64,000 nt of DNA, from positions 99,114 through 163,113 of the forward strand of contig NW_020170544.1 of the NCBI RefSeq assembly GCF_000524195.1. Reading direction: 5' to 3'. The position numbers and the translations under genes are program-made. Position 1 is the stretch's first letter; every line of letters begins with the position of its first letter. A model generated the notes under the pieces. The model saw only the letters and a program-made list of their open reading frames with translations, had not been told where the DNA came from and made no database searches. The DNA is from Echinococcus granulosus (lineage: Eukaryota > Platyhelminthes > Cestoda > Cyclophyllidea > Taeniidae). Below, one piece after another: positions 26,001-36,336 of the stretch.

Positions 26001-29000
26001 TCGTTATGTCTTTGTTTCTTTGCTTTTCTGCGTGTCTTGTTTGCCCAAAAAACGGATCGTCTTCCTCATTTTTGTCTACTTCTCCCCACTATCGCCCTTC
26101 AACCATGTGTCGATTTCCTCGATTTCAGCTGACGTCCCACCAGCGCTATTTTTCCCCGGCGGAGCCGCAATTCCCTGCAGCTTTCAAAGTGGAATGCCAA
26201 TCTTTCCGTTGACCGGACAAGACTACTCAGTACTTGCACAGGTGAGTTGGCTCAATTTTTCATGCAATTCGCTCTAAAGTCCTAACTACTTTTTCCATCA
26301 CAGAAACAATTGGTCACTTATGATTTCAAGCTAAATGTTTTCATGGTTTCGTATTCGAAATTGAAGTATTAGAGTCGAAGTTTAGGAGAAGCGCCCAGAC
26401 ATCTCATAATTATTGTCTTAATGTGATTCTTTGATACTAAATTGCCATCGAAATTATTGCAAAATTCGTGACTTCATACTCTACGCTCGTTTCGGATTTC
26501 GGGGTTTGAAGATCTCTCAAAGGGTTTTCTAATAAGGGCTATGCTCTCTTTTATAAAATTAAGTTTCAACAGGTGAAACCCCATTTCAAATCCACTGAAT
26601 GGTCAATTAAACTGGTTTCAGCTCAAAGACGTTACGCCGAGTTTCTCGGAATGTTGGTACAAAGCGTGTATTTTGCTTCATTTCCACTAACAACTTGGTG
26701 GATTTTGTTTAGCGGATGATAACTCATAAACTAGACATCTGTATAAAACTTCGGTTATTATTTGCACTAAAGATTGTCATTTGCGTGGAAGGGGATCTTT
26801 GTAGCTCTCCAAAATACTTTAAATGTAGCGGTGTTTTAATTCATACGCACCGAAATTATTTGATAAGGAAATGTTGAGCCATTGCGAAAGTGAGAAGTGA
26901 CAATCTGGCAGCTTTATTAATTTTAGTTTTTTTTTAAAAAAAGATTGCATTTAAATATTTTAAGGATTTTCGGAATGCATGATTATTTAAAAGTGTCATG
27001 TTGCTTGGTACCTTGGCTTCCATTGTACTTTCTTGTCTGGGAAGTTTATACTTTAATCGTCCTTAAAAACTCATTTCTTTTGCAGCCAGGCTCGACGTAC
27101 CAGCAGATGCTCCTGCAGCAGGCCAACGGTGCAATGTATCTCTCACCGCAGCCAAACCAACAGGCAGCGGCAGCAGCAGCAGCGACGGCAGCCGCAGTGC
27201 AGTATTCAGCCCTTCAGTCGCATCTTGCCGCCCATCAAAATGCCGCAGCTGCCACCTTTGCCACACTCCAGCACCACCAACAGTACCAACAGGCCTCCCT
27301 CACCGGTACGCCATCTTCTCTGCCCTCCACGCCCCTTTCCCCATTTTTATGGAATTGTGCCTTTCTCACTTAAAATGATGATATTTATGAAAGGAGGTCT
27401 CTTTTCATCAAAATGTGGGATTGTAATTTGACTAGATAGTCAGTGGATGATTTAGGTTGTGAGGTTAGACATATTCCTTCACATCTGGCACTGAATCACA
27501 TGGATGTGAGTGATTGTGTGAATAGGGGCCTTCTGCTACCGAAAGCGCAAATGTCAAATAAGTGAAGCTATGATGTATTTCCCCAAACCGAGGAGTCTTA
27601 CCAATGCAGACTTTTTTTGTCACCTAGAGATTCCTTTCCTTCGAATTTTCTCATAAGAAGATTTACCCAAAGGAACCTGTTCTGGATGCAGAGAATACAT
27701 GAAACTATGTTCCGAAAATTCCAATTATAGAACAGATTGCAGTCACTAAGATATTTCGGGACAAGCTCATTTCCCTGATTCCACTTTCCTTGAAAAATTG
27801 GTTCTAGTAAAACTAGTTCTGGGGTTAAATTTGTTGTTTTTCCCATTGCTACTGAGCCTTTGAAATCACTATTTATAAAAGTGTTAAAATGACTTAAAGG
27901 TAACGGATTCATATCTCAAAACCTAGAGTTGTATTCTTTAACTGACTCCATATATCCATATGACTTACATATCCCCTAAACCACATCTATTTCCCTCTCG
28001 CTTGAAGCTCCATTGGCAGCTGGGGGGCAGACTTCGCAAGCAGCGATGATGGCAGCGGCAGCAGCAGCAGTGGCGGCGGCCTCTCAGTGGTCTAACGCCG
28101 CCAACACGGCTGCGAATGGTCACAACTCATCTGGCACTACGTCAGCAGGTCTACCACCTCCACCACAGCTGACGCCGGCGCCCTCGGTGTCGGTAGGACA
28201 GCATGCCCCTGCAACGCTGGGTGGCGCTGTAAGTGGTAACTGTAATGGCGTCCTTGACGTCACTCAATCACCGCAAGTGGCTGCGCTGGCAGCTGCTGTG
28301 GCCGCCCAACAACAGCTCGCTGCTGCTGCTGCCGCAGCCGCAGCTTGGAGGTGGTCCTCGCCTTCCGCCGCCGCTGCCGCTGCTGCTGCCTCGCAACACA
28401 GCAGTGGTGGTAGTGGTGCTCTCCTCGCACCCTCTCCCTCGGCTCTTACAAATGGATCTGCTACAACGCCTACAGGACAGTCCGTGTCACAGACTGCATC
28501 TCAACAGGTGAGTGGGGGTCTTTACGAGAGCCTCTTCTCGCGGTTTCTATACCAACATCATCAACAACAACAATCGGCTTTTGGATTGAGTGATGCTGCT
28601 TTGATGACTCCTACGGTGACTGCCGCTACTGTTGTTGGAGATTCCGGAGGGGAAGAGACGCGTTCAGCCAAACGACCCCGTCTCAAAACCGATGACTAGA
28701 ACCAAAGCTTTCTCTCTTCCGATTTCCCATGTATTTCTAAACCCTGTTCTCCTCTCTATTCAAGTTCCCATCCCCTCTCTTACCCCCGTTAAAATTTGCG
28801 TGCATATGCCCGTGAAATGAGTGAAAAAGAGAGCATATCATCATTGGCGTTGCTATTATCGTTGTACCCATGTGCAAATCATCTGATCGCGCGTTTCTGT
28901 GTTTGGTTGATATAGATCCACTCTCACGATTTGCCACTACCACCACAACAACCACATCATCAACAGCAGCAGCTGGCTTTCCTGCCGAACACTACCACGA

Positions 29001-30209
29001 CAAGCGACTATAGCACTGACCACAGTGCCCATTCCTCGGGCCTCATGGAGTCGGTAGAGGTATGATAGTTGATCAAACTCGTCGTCCACACCACCAATAC
29101 ACGTATTCGAGTTTAAGTGTTTCTGCTGACGCTGCTACTGATTGTGCTGTAGCCCAGTTCGGTTCCTAGTTATTTTCCCATACATTACATTGCTTGTGGT
29201 ACGAACAGCGTTTGCCAGTTATTTCTGGTTTTCGCTTTCAACTTTCCTCTTTCTTCGTCTTCATCGCCAAGTTCACGTTATTCCACCTTACTCTGTGGTG
29301 ACTTTTCCGCTCTCCGTTCTTTCTTTCTCCCTTCGCTCCCATTGTCAATGTATCTATCTATACCTCTCTCTCTCTCTCATCCTTACAGCCAAGTATTTTT
29401 CATTGTGACGGCCTAATGAGTCCACCACAACAGCTGCAGCCGACGCTCCTGCCAACCGCGGTGTTCGCGCCGGCGATCTTCGAGGGCGGTATAGCGGCCA
29501 CCTCGAGTCCCCTGCTAACTACCCATAGACACCTTGTTTCACCGTCTGCCAATAACAACCACAACAATACCAACACCACTATAACTGTCACTCCTACTGC
29601 CACCTCCACCAACGGCAACGGCAGCTGCACCAGCAATTGCGCAGGTCAGACCTCCTCCCAACAGGCTCCCCAAACTCCTCACCTTTATGGCACCCCCACT
29701 CCCCAGGTAATTGTTCTCGTTCACCTTTTCCATCCACTTTGCATGGCAGCCGAACAAATAGTACAAAAGTAATGAGTAGGAGTAGCAAAACGGGAATTGG
29801 GGTGCCATAAAGACTGGAATGAGAGAGGGACGACCATCAACTTGTTGGGAGTTGTCTGATCCTTTAGGTCCATCTATTTGATGTGTATTCCATCTTTGTG
29901 GCACTCCGAAGGGGCTCTTTTGACAATCCTGAATTTTTGCCTTCCTGCGGCTTTCCCTTTTAGCCCATCATTCTTGATGTTTACTCTGGCGCCGGCGGTG
30001 GTATTCCACTGGCTCCGTTGAAGCAGACGTCCCTCTTATCCGCAGAGGGTCTCATGGTGGTTGAACACACGGGCGGCGCCTCTGGATTAAAGCAGAATGG
30101 TGGTGGTGGAGGTGGCTGCGGAGCGGGGGGTCGTGGGGGCGCGGGATCCAGTCCCAAGAAGCTGACTGCTGCAAACGGTACCACTACCAACACTCGCGCC
30201 GCGATCTAG
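23015..30209 (+). CDS. boule: Boule/DAZ-family RNA-binding protein (copy A), long isoform
   Basis: DAZ-family proteins bind 3'UTRs of germ-cell mRNAs and promote their translation. Eleven coding exons join in frame: 23015-23017 (ATG only), 24356-24538, 25388-25479, 25556-25673, 25831-25849, 26129-26241, 27086-27305, 28008-28507, 28916-29059, 29389-29706 and 29964-30209, giving 651 residues. One RRM spans about 52-130: RNP2 is RIFVGG (53-58) and RNP1 is KGYGFVTF (92-99). The preceding APKFGTLIPN and following LNIGHAIRKQ match Boule/DAZL closely. No clear DAZ repeat is seen. The C-terminal three quarters is low complexity: Ala and Gln runs (exons 7-8), Pro/Gln/His (exon 9), Asn/Thr (exon 10) and Gly (exon 11). 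The protein is about twice the length of vertebrate BOULE because of this tail. The second intron is GC-AG. A short isoform stops at 28699. An identical copy lies at 48417-55611. Confidence 0.88.
28008..28699 (+). CDS. boule: Alternative terminal exon of Boule, short isoform (copy A)
   Basis: If the donor at 28508 (CAG followed by GTGAGT) is not used, the same frame runs on for 64 residues to TAG at 28697-28699. This gives a 479-residue protein. The extension contains a His/Gln stretch (YQHHQQQQ) and a basic cluster, AKRPRLK, resembling a monopartite nuclear localisation signal. Exons 28916-29059 and later also keep phase 0, so both ends are possible products. Readthrough to the stop could also be chance, though 64 open codons ending in such a motif argue against that. 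Confidence 0.5.
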
Positions 30210-31444
30210 ACAGACTCGCGGGCAAGCACGCGCCCGTGTACGTACAAACGTACACGAACATACTTTTTGCATTCCACGGTCGCCCGCCTGACCCGCGTAC
30301 AATTTTACCTCCTCTTCCACCCCCACCTCACTCACACATGCATCCATCCACACAAACACATGCATACACGCACAAAATGCAGAATGTTTGCTACTACTGC
30401 ACAAATACGGAAATGATGGAAATCTTGGGTATATTTATACACACATGCACACTTGCCAGCAGTGCATTCTTCCATCATTCTCTTTTCGTAATGTCCTTGT
30501 CACTAGCGCTTTTTACTACTACTACTACTACTGCTATTTCCCTTATTATACTCTCTCTACCTCTGCCTAGGTCTCACCTTTTGCCCTTCGTCTATCGGTC
30601 TGACTGCTTCCTTGTGTTGTGTGACTTGGTGTCGAGACGTCGTTGATAGCTTTCCCGTGCATCCGTACGAGCGAGCAAGAGCGCGATATTGATTTTTATC
30701 GTCGCTAGGATTGTGTAGAAGGCGTTCCAGCTGTGCTCTCACTGCATGAGTCATTGTCCATTATCCAGTAAGGGCAAAGCAGCGAATGTTGGTCGTGCTG
30801 ATGATTATGTTGGTGGTTTGTGCCAATTTGTACTTTTCAGTGTTTTTAACATAGTCGCCGTCCCCGAAACGGTTTTTTTCTTTTGCTTGCTCACTCGCTT
30901 TTGCGTTCTATTCGAGCCGGTGACAGTCAGTTCGTTGAGTGGAGCAAGTGCCTCTTAGTCTTGGTCCTCTATCAAACAGGTGAATTTGCCACAACTGCGT
31001 CCCTCCAGCGAAGGAAAAGCGCAAACATCTGCTGCCAATCGCATCATTTCCAAAAATCTGCAGTCTCGGAAACATGGTCGATTCTCACAATTTCGGTAGC
31101 ATTTTCATGTTCACTTTTACACTTCGTCAAAGGGATCGGATCCAAAGTTGCGTTTTTGCTTAGTGACATTTTCACATAATAGTTTGACGGAGCTTCAAGT
31201 TGGCAGTCACGATACATTCCAGGAGTTGGGATCTTCGAAGTGAGGTAATGTGTAGTTGGAAGAGTCATTGGCGTTTCACAGGTTCCACGTTCATTTATCG
31301 ATGTGAGGGCATTGGTTTGCCATGGTTACGTGAAATTATCAGTGTCAACAATCATATTTGAATCACTGGGTGTCAGGCTTCCAATGGAGATGAAGAATTC
31401 AAAAACTCATTAGTTGTAATTTGGCGTTATGTTAATGCAATAAA
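30210..31444 (+). other. Probable Boule 3' untranslated region (copy A)
   Basis: Follows the TAG at 30207-30209 of the long isoform. It contains CA/TG-rich and pyrimidine-rich tracts and a CTA repeat at about 30516-30533. An AATAAA at 31439-31444 is a candidate polyadenylation signal. A CUB-like frame lies antisense at 31044-31325. The real 3' end is not determined. Confidence 0.35.
31044..31325 (-). pseudogene. CUB-domain-like fragment, antisense to Boule 3' flank (copy A)
   Basis: A minus-strand open frame of 93 codons between TAA (31328-31326) and TGA reads like the first part of a CUB domain. A Cys followed 26 residues later by a second Cys encloses HYLTSKIPTPGMYRDC, like the SPNYP-xxY-xx-C motif. 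Then come LEAPSNYYVKMSL, like the W-x-I-x-AP-x-G-x-x-V core, and a third Cys before ATEIVRID, like the YDYVEI strand. The frame then stops before the domain would be complete. No acceptor AG lies between the upstream TAA and the first Cys, so it is more likely a broken remnant or exon fragment than an intact gene. CUB domains are extracellular binding modules. No neighbouring exon of the same gene was found. Confidence 0.35.
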
Positions 31445-33700
31445 GCGTGCCGGTTAAGCCGTCTGATGTTACACAGAGAACTGGCTTGGTCTTGGGACTT
31501 CAGGAGTTACTTGGACAAACCACACCTGTGTGAGCGGCAATCAGTGGTGTGTGTTCAATCGCTCTTTCTGTCGGGGAAGAGTGCGCCACAGCTAACACGG
31601 TGGACACTTTCTCCGATGCTGCCACGTCCAATCAGGTCAAACCAAAGGAATTGCGGGAACATCTGACCAAGTGTTTTCGTCTGATGAACTTAAGGGAAAC
31701 TTCCCCGAATTTTTGCTTACCTTACCTGCTATGTAGGCGCACGACTGCTCTAGCCAATACCGATGACCACACTTCCCAACCATCGCATCAAAACAGCACG
31801 AGTCAGCAATGAAGCCGACATCATGGCCGTGCTTGTATCACAGTAATTAGGCTATTAAAAGGATGTTACGTCAACTTTTGCATTTGGAAGGTGACCACGC
31901 CAAACGCGCGGATTCCTTTATTCGCCGTTTCAATGCGCGCAGTGACATTTTGCCCATCCATCAGCCCACTTGGATAGGCAATTTCAGGCGACGCATTTGA
32001 CGTTACTGCTGTGCGTGTGTGGGTGCTCAAGTGGGTATACATGAGCTGTAGCCGCCTTAAGTATCGGTAACTGGAGTCAATGAGTCAATCATCTGAGGTG
32101 TGACCTCTCCACCTTAACACTAATCGTACAGGCTTGTTTTTGGCCGGTTTTTGTTGACGTTGCCGCTCCTGCTACCTTGATTGTGTGCGGTTCACAGGTC
32201 TGACTAAGCCGCCCACCCGCACACACACACTCTCGCCTTCTCACTGACCAATCCGTGCTACCTTGGTGCCTGGGATCTTGTGTGCGCATGCAAGCGTGCC
32301 GTAGTGCTCTGAAACGAGGACGCCTCTACTTGCAGTGTTGGTTGGATCCTCGCCTAAAAAAATTCTGCCTAAATCCCACCTAGGCGTAGACACTCACTTC
32401 TTCCATTGATTTTCGATGCGTCGGCTGGGCTGCAGTGCATGAACCGCCTCCATCATGCGCCTAGGCCAACCACAATCCCGCCCTGTCCATCATTGGTCCA
32501 ACAGAAAAACTGGGTCATTTTTTTCGACTTTTCCGTTAGAGTTCAGGTCGGTAAGATTGAATTAGCACCGAGCACTTCCAATTTGGCCATTGGAGCTTCA
32601 TGATCCAGCGCGTACATCACGGCCTTACGTGAAAGAGCAGAGGTTCTCTGATGTATGATCACCGGTGCGAGCTTCGACACACGAAATCACTTAATTGGTG
32701 TGAAGCGACGTCAATGGCAGTCGACGCCAAGCGGTGCCTTGCGTTCAAAATATGCTTATTTAGAGGCGGAACCTTATGAATGGAGGCACTTCTGCACTGG
32801 GTAAACTTTAGTTTTTAATAACCAACGTACTTATAAATTTAAATTTACAACTATTGAAACCTTGCTTACTCTCTTTGGAAAAGGAAGGTGTAAGCTGAAG
32901 AAGCCAAAAAAAGGTCAGCAAAATTCTGTATTTTGAATTAGCAAACTTCTAACAACCCGACAACATGGAAATTGCTTTTGGCATAGAATTTGGTGGTGAT
33001 TAAGTGGTAGTTCCGTTGTAGTACGCTGCTTAACTCTCCGTTTCGGTAAAGGGGGCCACTGAGGCGCCTCGCCATTGTGCCTTCGCCGGGTGACCTGGGC
33101 TCGGGGCCATGTCAGTCGCCCCAGTACCTCCTGTGCAGCGAATATACCTATTAGACCCAAATGCTATATCTTCAGGAGAATCTCGAGGTTCTAAATCTCA
33201 TTTTATATAATTCAAACAATCTAAGAATAAACACAAATCCAGTCTTTTCGAATCATGCTGGCAACTGTATAGGTTATTTAGTACTATTTGCACTATTACA
33301 ATGGTAGGTGCTATGGGCATCATTTTGACTAAAAATGCTGACACGAATTTCATCTTTTTGCAATTATTCATAAGGATTGTGGGTTCTTCAGTACAAAAGT
33401 CCACTAGGTATGCTCATACGATAAATAATGGAAAAGAAGGACCATTATGTACATTTTTCCGCTGTAGCCAAGCCATTTTTTCATTTTTGCCTACTAACAA
33501 TGACTGACAGAAATATTGGTTAGCAAAAACAGGGTTAGGAAAGGACGTTTAATAAATTTTGGAAGCAATAATTAAAAAAAAGAATCGGGAATAAATAATA
33601 CAGCAAACAAAAAAACCAACAAATTTACGCCCAAAGGTTGCCTTGAAAATTAATATTTGAGTAGTATGATGGCATTTTTTATTTCTCTGATGGTTTGCTC
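31445..33700. other. Boule-HSP10 intergenic region (copy A)
   Basis: No recognisable gene. It holds one dispersed-repeat member at about 32996-33195. The open frame at 31549-31812 (+) has no recognised domain. AT-rich sequence at about 33540-33720 leads into the HSP10 5' flank. Confidence 0.45.
32996..33195 (+). repeat. Dispersed short repeat, member A (copy A)
   Basis: Contains the blocks GATTAAGTG, TTAACTCTCCG, GGTAAAGGGGG, TCGCCATTGTGCCTTCG and CTCGGGGCCATGTCAGT, in the same order as at 20336-20530. Unit length is about 170-200 bases. The family is unknown, and no coding capacity is seen. Confidence 0.6.
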
Positions 33701-33749
33701 TTTCGGATGATTTGTTTTAACCGACTGCTGCAAAGGTTGCCGTCCAGCA

Positions 33750-33757
33750 GAATTTTC
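33750..33757 (+). promoter_or_regulatory. Possible heat-shock element half-pair upstream of HSP10 (copy A)
   Basis: GAATTTTC matches the nGAAnnTTCn core of a heat-shock element, 22 bases before the proposed HSP10 start codon. Only one good inverted pair is seen, so the support is weak. It would fit the known heat inducibility of HSP10 genes. Confidence 0.2.
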
Positions 33758-33778
33758 CCTGTTCGTTGCACGTGCGTA

Positions 33779-34219
33779 ATGGTGGGTTGTGCTATGCTAG
33801 TAATTCCTGTCATTGCAGGCCGCCAAAGCATTCAAGAACTTTTTGCCTCTCTTTGATCGCGTTCTTGTGCAGCGCTTTGAGGCAACTTCTACCACTAAGG
33901 GTGGGATTATGCTTCCGGACAAGTCTAAGGGAAAAGTTTTGGAAGCAACTGTTGTCGCTGCTGGTCCAGGCCGTATTACTGAGGTTTGTCCAGGATTATT
34001 TTTTCTCTATATTTAATCAATTTTCCATCTAGCACGGCAATACTGTACCCATCTGCGTTAAAGTTGGTGATAATGTTTTTCTCCCCGAATACGGTGGCAC
34101 TAAAGTCATCTTGGAAGAGAAGGTAGTACCTGGTTTTTTCATCTATCACTATTCCTCTATTTATTTAGGAGTACTATCTCTTCCGTGAGTCGGACATCTT
34201 GGCAAAAATACAAGAATAA
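33779..34219 (+). CDS. HSPE1: 10 kDa heat shock protein, mitochondrial co-chaperonin (copy A)
   Basis: The GroES/HSP10 heptamer caps HSP60 and works in ATP-dependent folding of mitochondrial matrix proteins. Four exons join in frame: 33779-33781 (ATG only), 33819-33983, 34033-34122 and 34169-34219. They give 102 residues, exactly the usual animal HSP10 length, which supports the start chosen. The sequence shows the family pattern throughout: FLPLFDRVLVQR near the N terminus, the mobile loop with GGIMLP (HSP60-contacting IML), KGKVLEATVVAAGPG, PICVKVGDNVFLPEYGGTKV, and the C-terminal EYYLFRESDILAKI. The introns are very short (37, 49 and 46 nt), unlike the Boule introns upstream. An alternative ATG-plus-donor at 33301-33303 would give the same protein with a longer first intron. 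An identical copy lies at 59181-59621. Confidence 0.95.
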
Positions 34220-35316
34220 GTTGTGTACAAACTATTACAAATGCGAGTTCCTGTAGTCAGCGTTGTAAATCTGCATTTTAGCAATCTACTTTCATACCGT
34301 TCGCCCTAATGTCTTTTTTAGTGGTTCCGCTGTAGAGGAGTATTTTCTTGATTTGATGGTGACTAATCCCTCCCGAACTCGTCTCGATGGCTGACTCTAG
34401 GTGTTCTTAGTTGACGTCGATTTTCTAGGGGTGGGGGTATTCGCGATGTCTTGTGGCTGGTGCCTCGAACGGCTGGCCGTTCTTTGGCTGGTTTGACTTT
34501 TTGAGGTCGCCTTTTTGACTCAAGTAGGATTCTCACAGAAACTTTGGGGTAGCTCCTTAGTTGGACGGCTTAAACTTAATAGCAATCAGGGTTGATTTGG
34601 ACTGCCTCGTTCTGATCGCAGTCGGTGAAGCACGTTTGTGGGTGCGGCTACTTTGATTAGTTAGTTCATTCAGCTTGGGTTCGCCTCTCTAGGCGCTGAG
34701 CATAGTGCTTAGGCATGGTCGCTCTTCGGGTTAGCTTGTGGTGTCTTTTGCTGCTTGCCCAATTCCACGTCGTAGTGCCCCCCCATTCGCATTAGTCACC
34801 ACCTCGGGTTCTTACCTCACGTGACCCCGTATGCCACGTAGCGTTTTGCCGACTAGCCCTTTTATGTGAGCAGGTTTGGATTAAGGTCGTTCACCAGGGC
34901 AAAACTTTTCTGAAACTCTCTGTATTGTTATGCACTGCTTGTGCTGTGCAGGTATCAGCCAGCTAACCACTTTGCGTGTCGATTCATTCCGGAACTAGAA
35001 TTATTCCGTTTTTTATCGTAATTTCTCAACATGTCTACTGCATGTCCTGACCAAAAGCAGCTAAAAATCTTGTGACGAATTGCATTTCCACAGATGCGAG
35101 TTGAGAAAGAACTGAAGGGAATAAAAGGTCCTCTTGATGAAAGTATGACGACGTATAAGTGATTACTGGGACCGAGAGTAGCAGAAGAATAGCAATCCTC
35201 ACGAAGATGGCATGTCTCCGTCCATCCTGGCTCAGTCCATTACCCTGGATATTGGCATCGAATCCGTCCCCCCATTCCCTTGTTGATCGTCTGAAAAATC
35301 AACCTAGGCAGCGCTT
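34220..35316. other. Region 3' of HSP10 (copy A)
   Basis: No gene recognised. It includes the HSP10 3' flank; no AATAAA lies close to the stop. A short open stretch, 35094-35162, follows a good acceptor (TTCCACAG) and encodes 22 residues before TGA. It could be a terminal exon of something unrecognised or chance. Confidence 0.35.
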
Positions 35317-35945
35317 TGCACCACTTAAACCATCAGCACAGCTATCCAGTACACGCATTCCGTGTAATATTCATCACATTCGCGGTAAAAGCTTAGAGCC
35401 AACGTGGGGGCATCTGTTTCATCAAAACAGGCAAGTACTAAGGTGCGTCTCGCCGTTGTCAACGCGCCATCCAAGCTCTGCATGGCGTCTATGGCGCCCA
35501 AGACTACGATAGGATCATGCGGAATAACTTGCACTGGCTGTATGAGGTGGGAGGGACACGGAAAGCTAATACAAGGATGATGCAATCATGGGCGCAGCAT
35601 CTGTTCAAGCAGACGTGGCTGTACGCACCTATCTACTTTCAATATGACCTTGTACCAGAAAGGCGTTTTAGCCGTGTCAGTGGACTGATTACCACGGAGA
35701 GGTTGGTGGCAATTCGAGAGGTGATGGAGAAGTGTGTGGAGGCATTGGCGAAGCCATTGAAGGCGGGTGAGATGCAGGAATGGGCATGTGGTTGTGCGAA
35801 TTTTCTGGCAATAATGCATGAAAGTAGGGCGAATATGCCTAGAGATTGTGTGCAAGTGGCGCCTAGAAATGACAGTCAACCGATATCCGGTGAGCTACTT
35901 ATTATTGACATGAGTAGTACTTGATGCAGCTACTCCATGCCTAAT
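35317..35945 (+). pseudogene. Decayed inverted copy of EGF/TSR gene exon 1 (copy A)
   Basis: This + strand segment matches, at high identity, most of exon 1 of the minus-strand EGF/TSR gene (about 10190 down to 9607) and continues some 40 bases past its splice donor into the intron. It is therefore a genomic copy, not a retrocopy. Compared with the intact exon, the frame is broken by TAG at 35394-35396 (Gln codon in the original) and TAA at 35439-35441 (Glu codon). The signal-peptide-coding start is missing or unrecognisable. From 35517 the frame is open again for 135 codons with scattered substitutions. No later exons of the gene follow. An identical copy lies at 60719-61347. Confidence 0.88.
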
Positions 35946-36336
35946 TCAGAAATGGCTTGTCTATTGCCTTCTTTCCTGCGTCACAGAGCTGTTTCCACCA
36001 CATTCATACTTTCTACCACTGCCATGCTACCAATCGAGCGTCCGCGCTGCATCTGACGACATTACGAAGTGTCCGAGTCATGAAAATACTTTATTGTGCC
36101 TGTACCAAAGAACTTGAAGACTAGTAGCGGAGCTACTTGCCACTGATGTTGAAGTCGAATCGTGGAAGATTGTATTAACAATATGTAAGCGGACTGGGGG
36201 AATGGTGGTTGAATGCTGTCATATTGTCAGACAGTGATCAGTTAGTCGGTCACAAGTCAACCATTCCGTGCCGCAAACACGAACGGTCTCCGTTTGCACT
36301 TAGAACTGGAAGGGAGAGTAGCAATTCGACAGCTAA
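35946..36336. other. Non-coding stretch after the pseudogene (copy A)
   Basis: Similarity to the EGF/TSR gene intron fades out at the left edge. Nothing else is recognised. Confidence 0.4.

Noticed and set aside
25691..26277. Overlapping + frames of 64-173 codons in the Boule introns
   Set aside because: They cross the real exon at 26129-26241 in wrong frames and consist mostly of pyrimidine-rich intron.
28233..28511. Leu/Pro-rich + frame within the Boule Ala-rich exon
   Set aside because: Alternate-frame shadow of the GCN-rich coding sequence.
29539..29904. 121-codon minus frame over the Boule exon at 29389-29706
   Set aside because: Antisense shadow. The + frame is joined by matching splice phases.
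33301..33303. ATG followed by GTAGGT as the HSP10 first exon
   Set aside because: It would also give an in-frame start, but the ATG at 33779 needs only a 37-base intron, in keeping with the other two short introns. The nearer site is preferred.
35094..35162. 22-codon exon-like stretch after TTCCACAG
   Set aside because: A good acceptor, but too short and without similarity to support a call.
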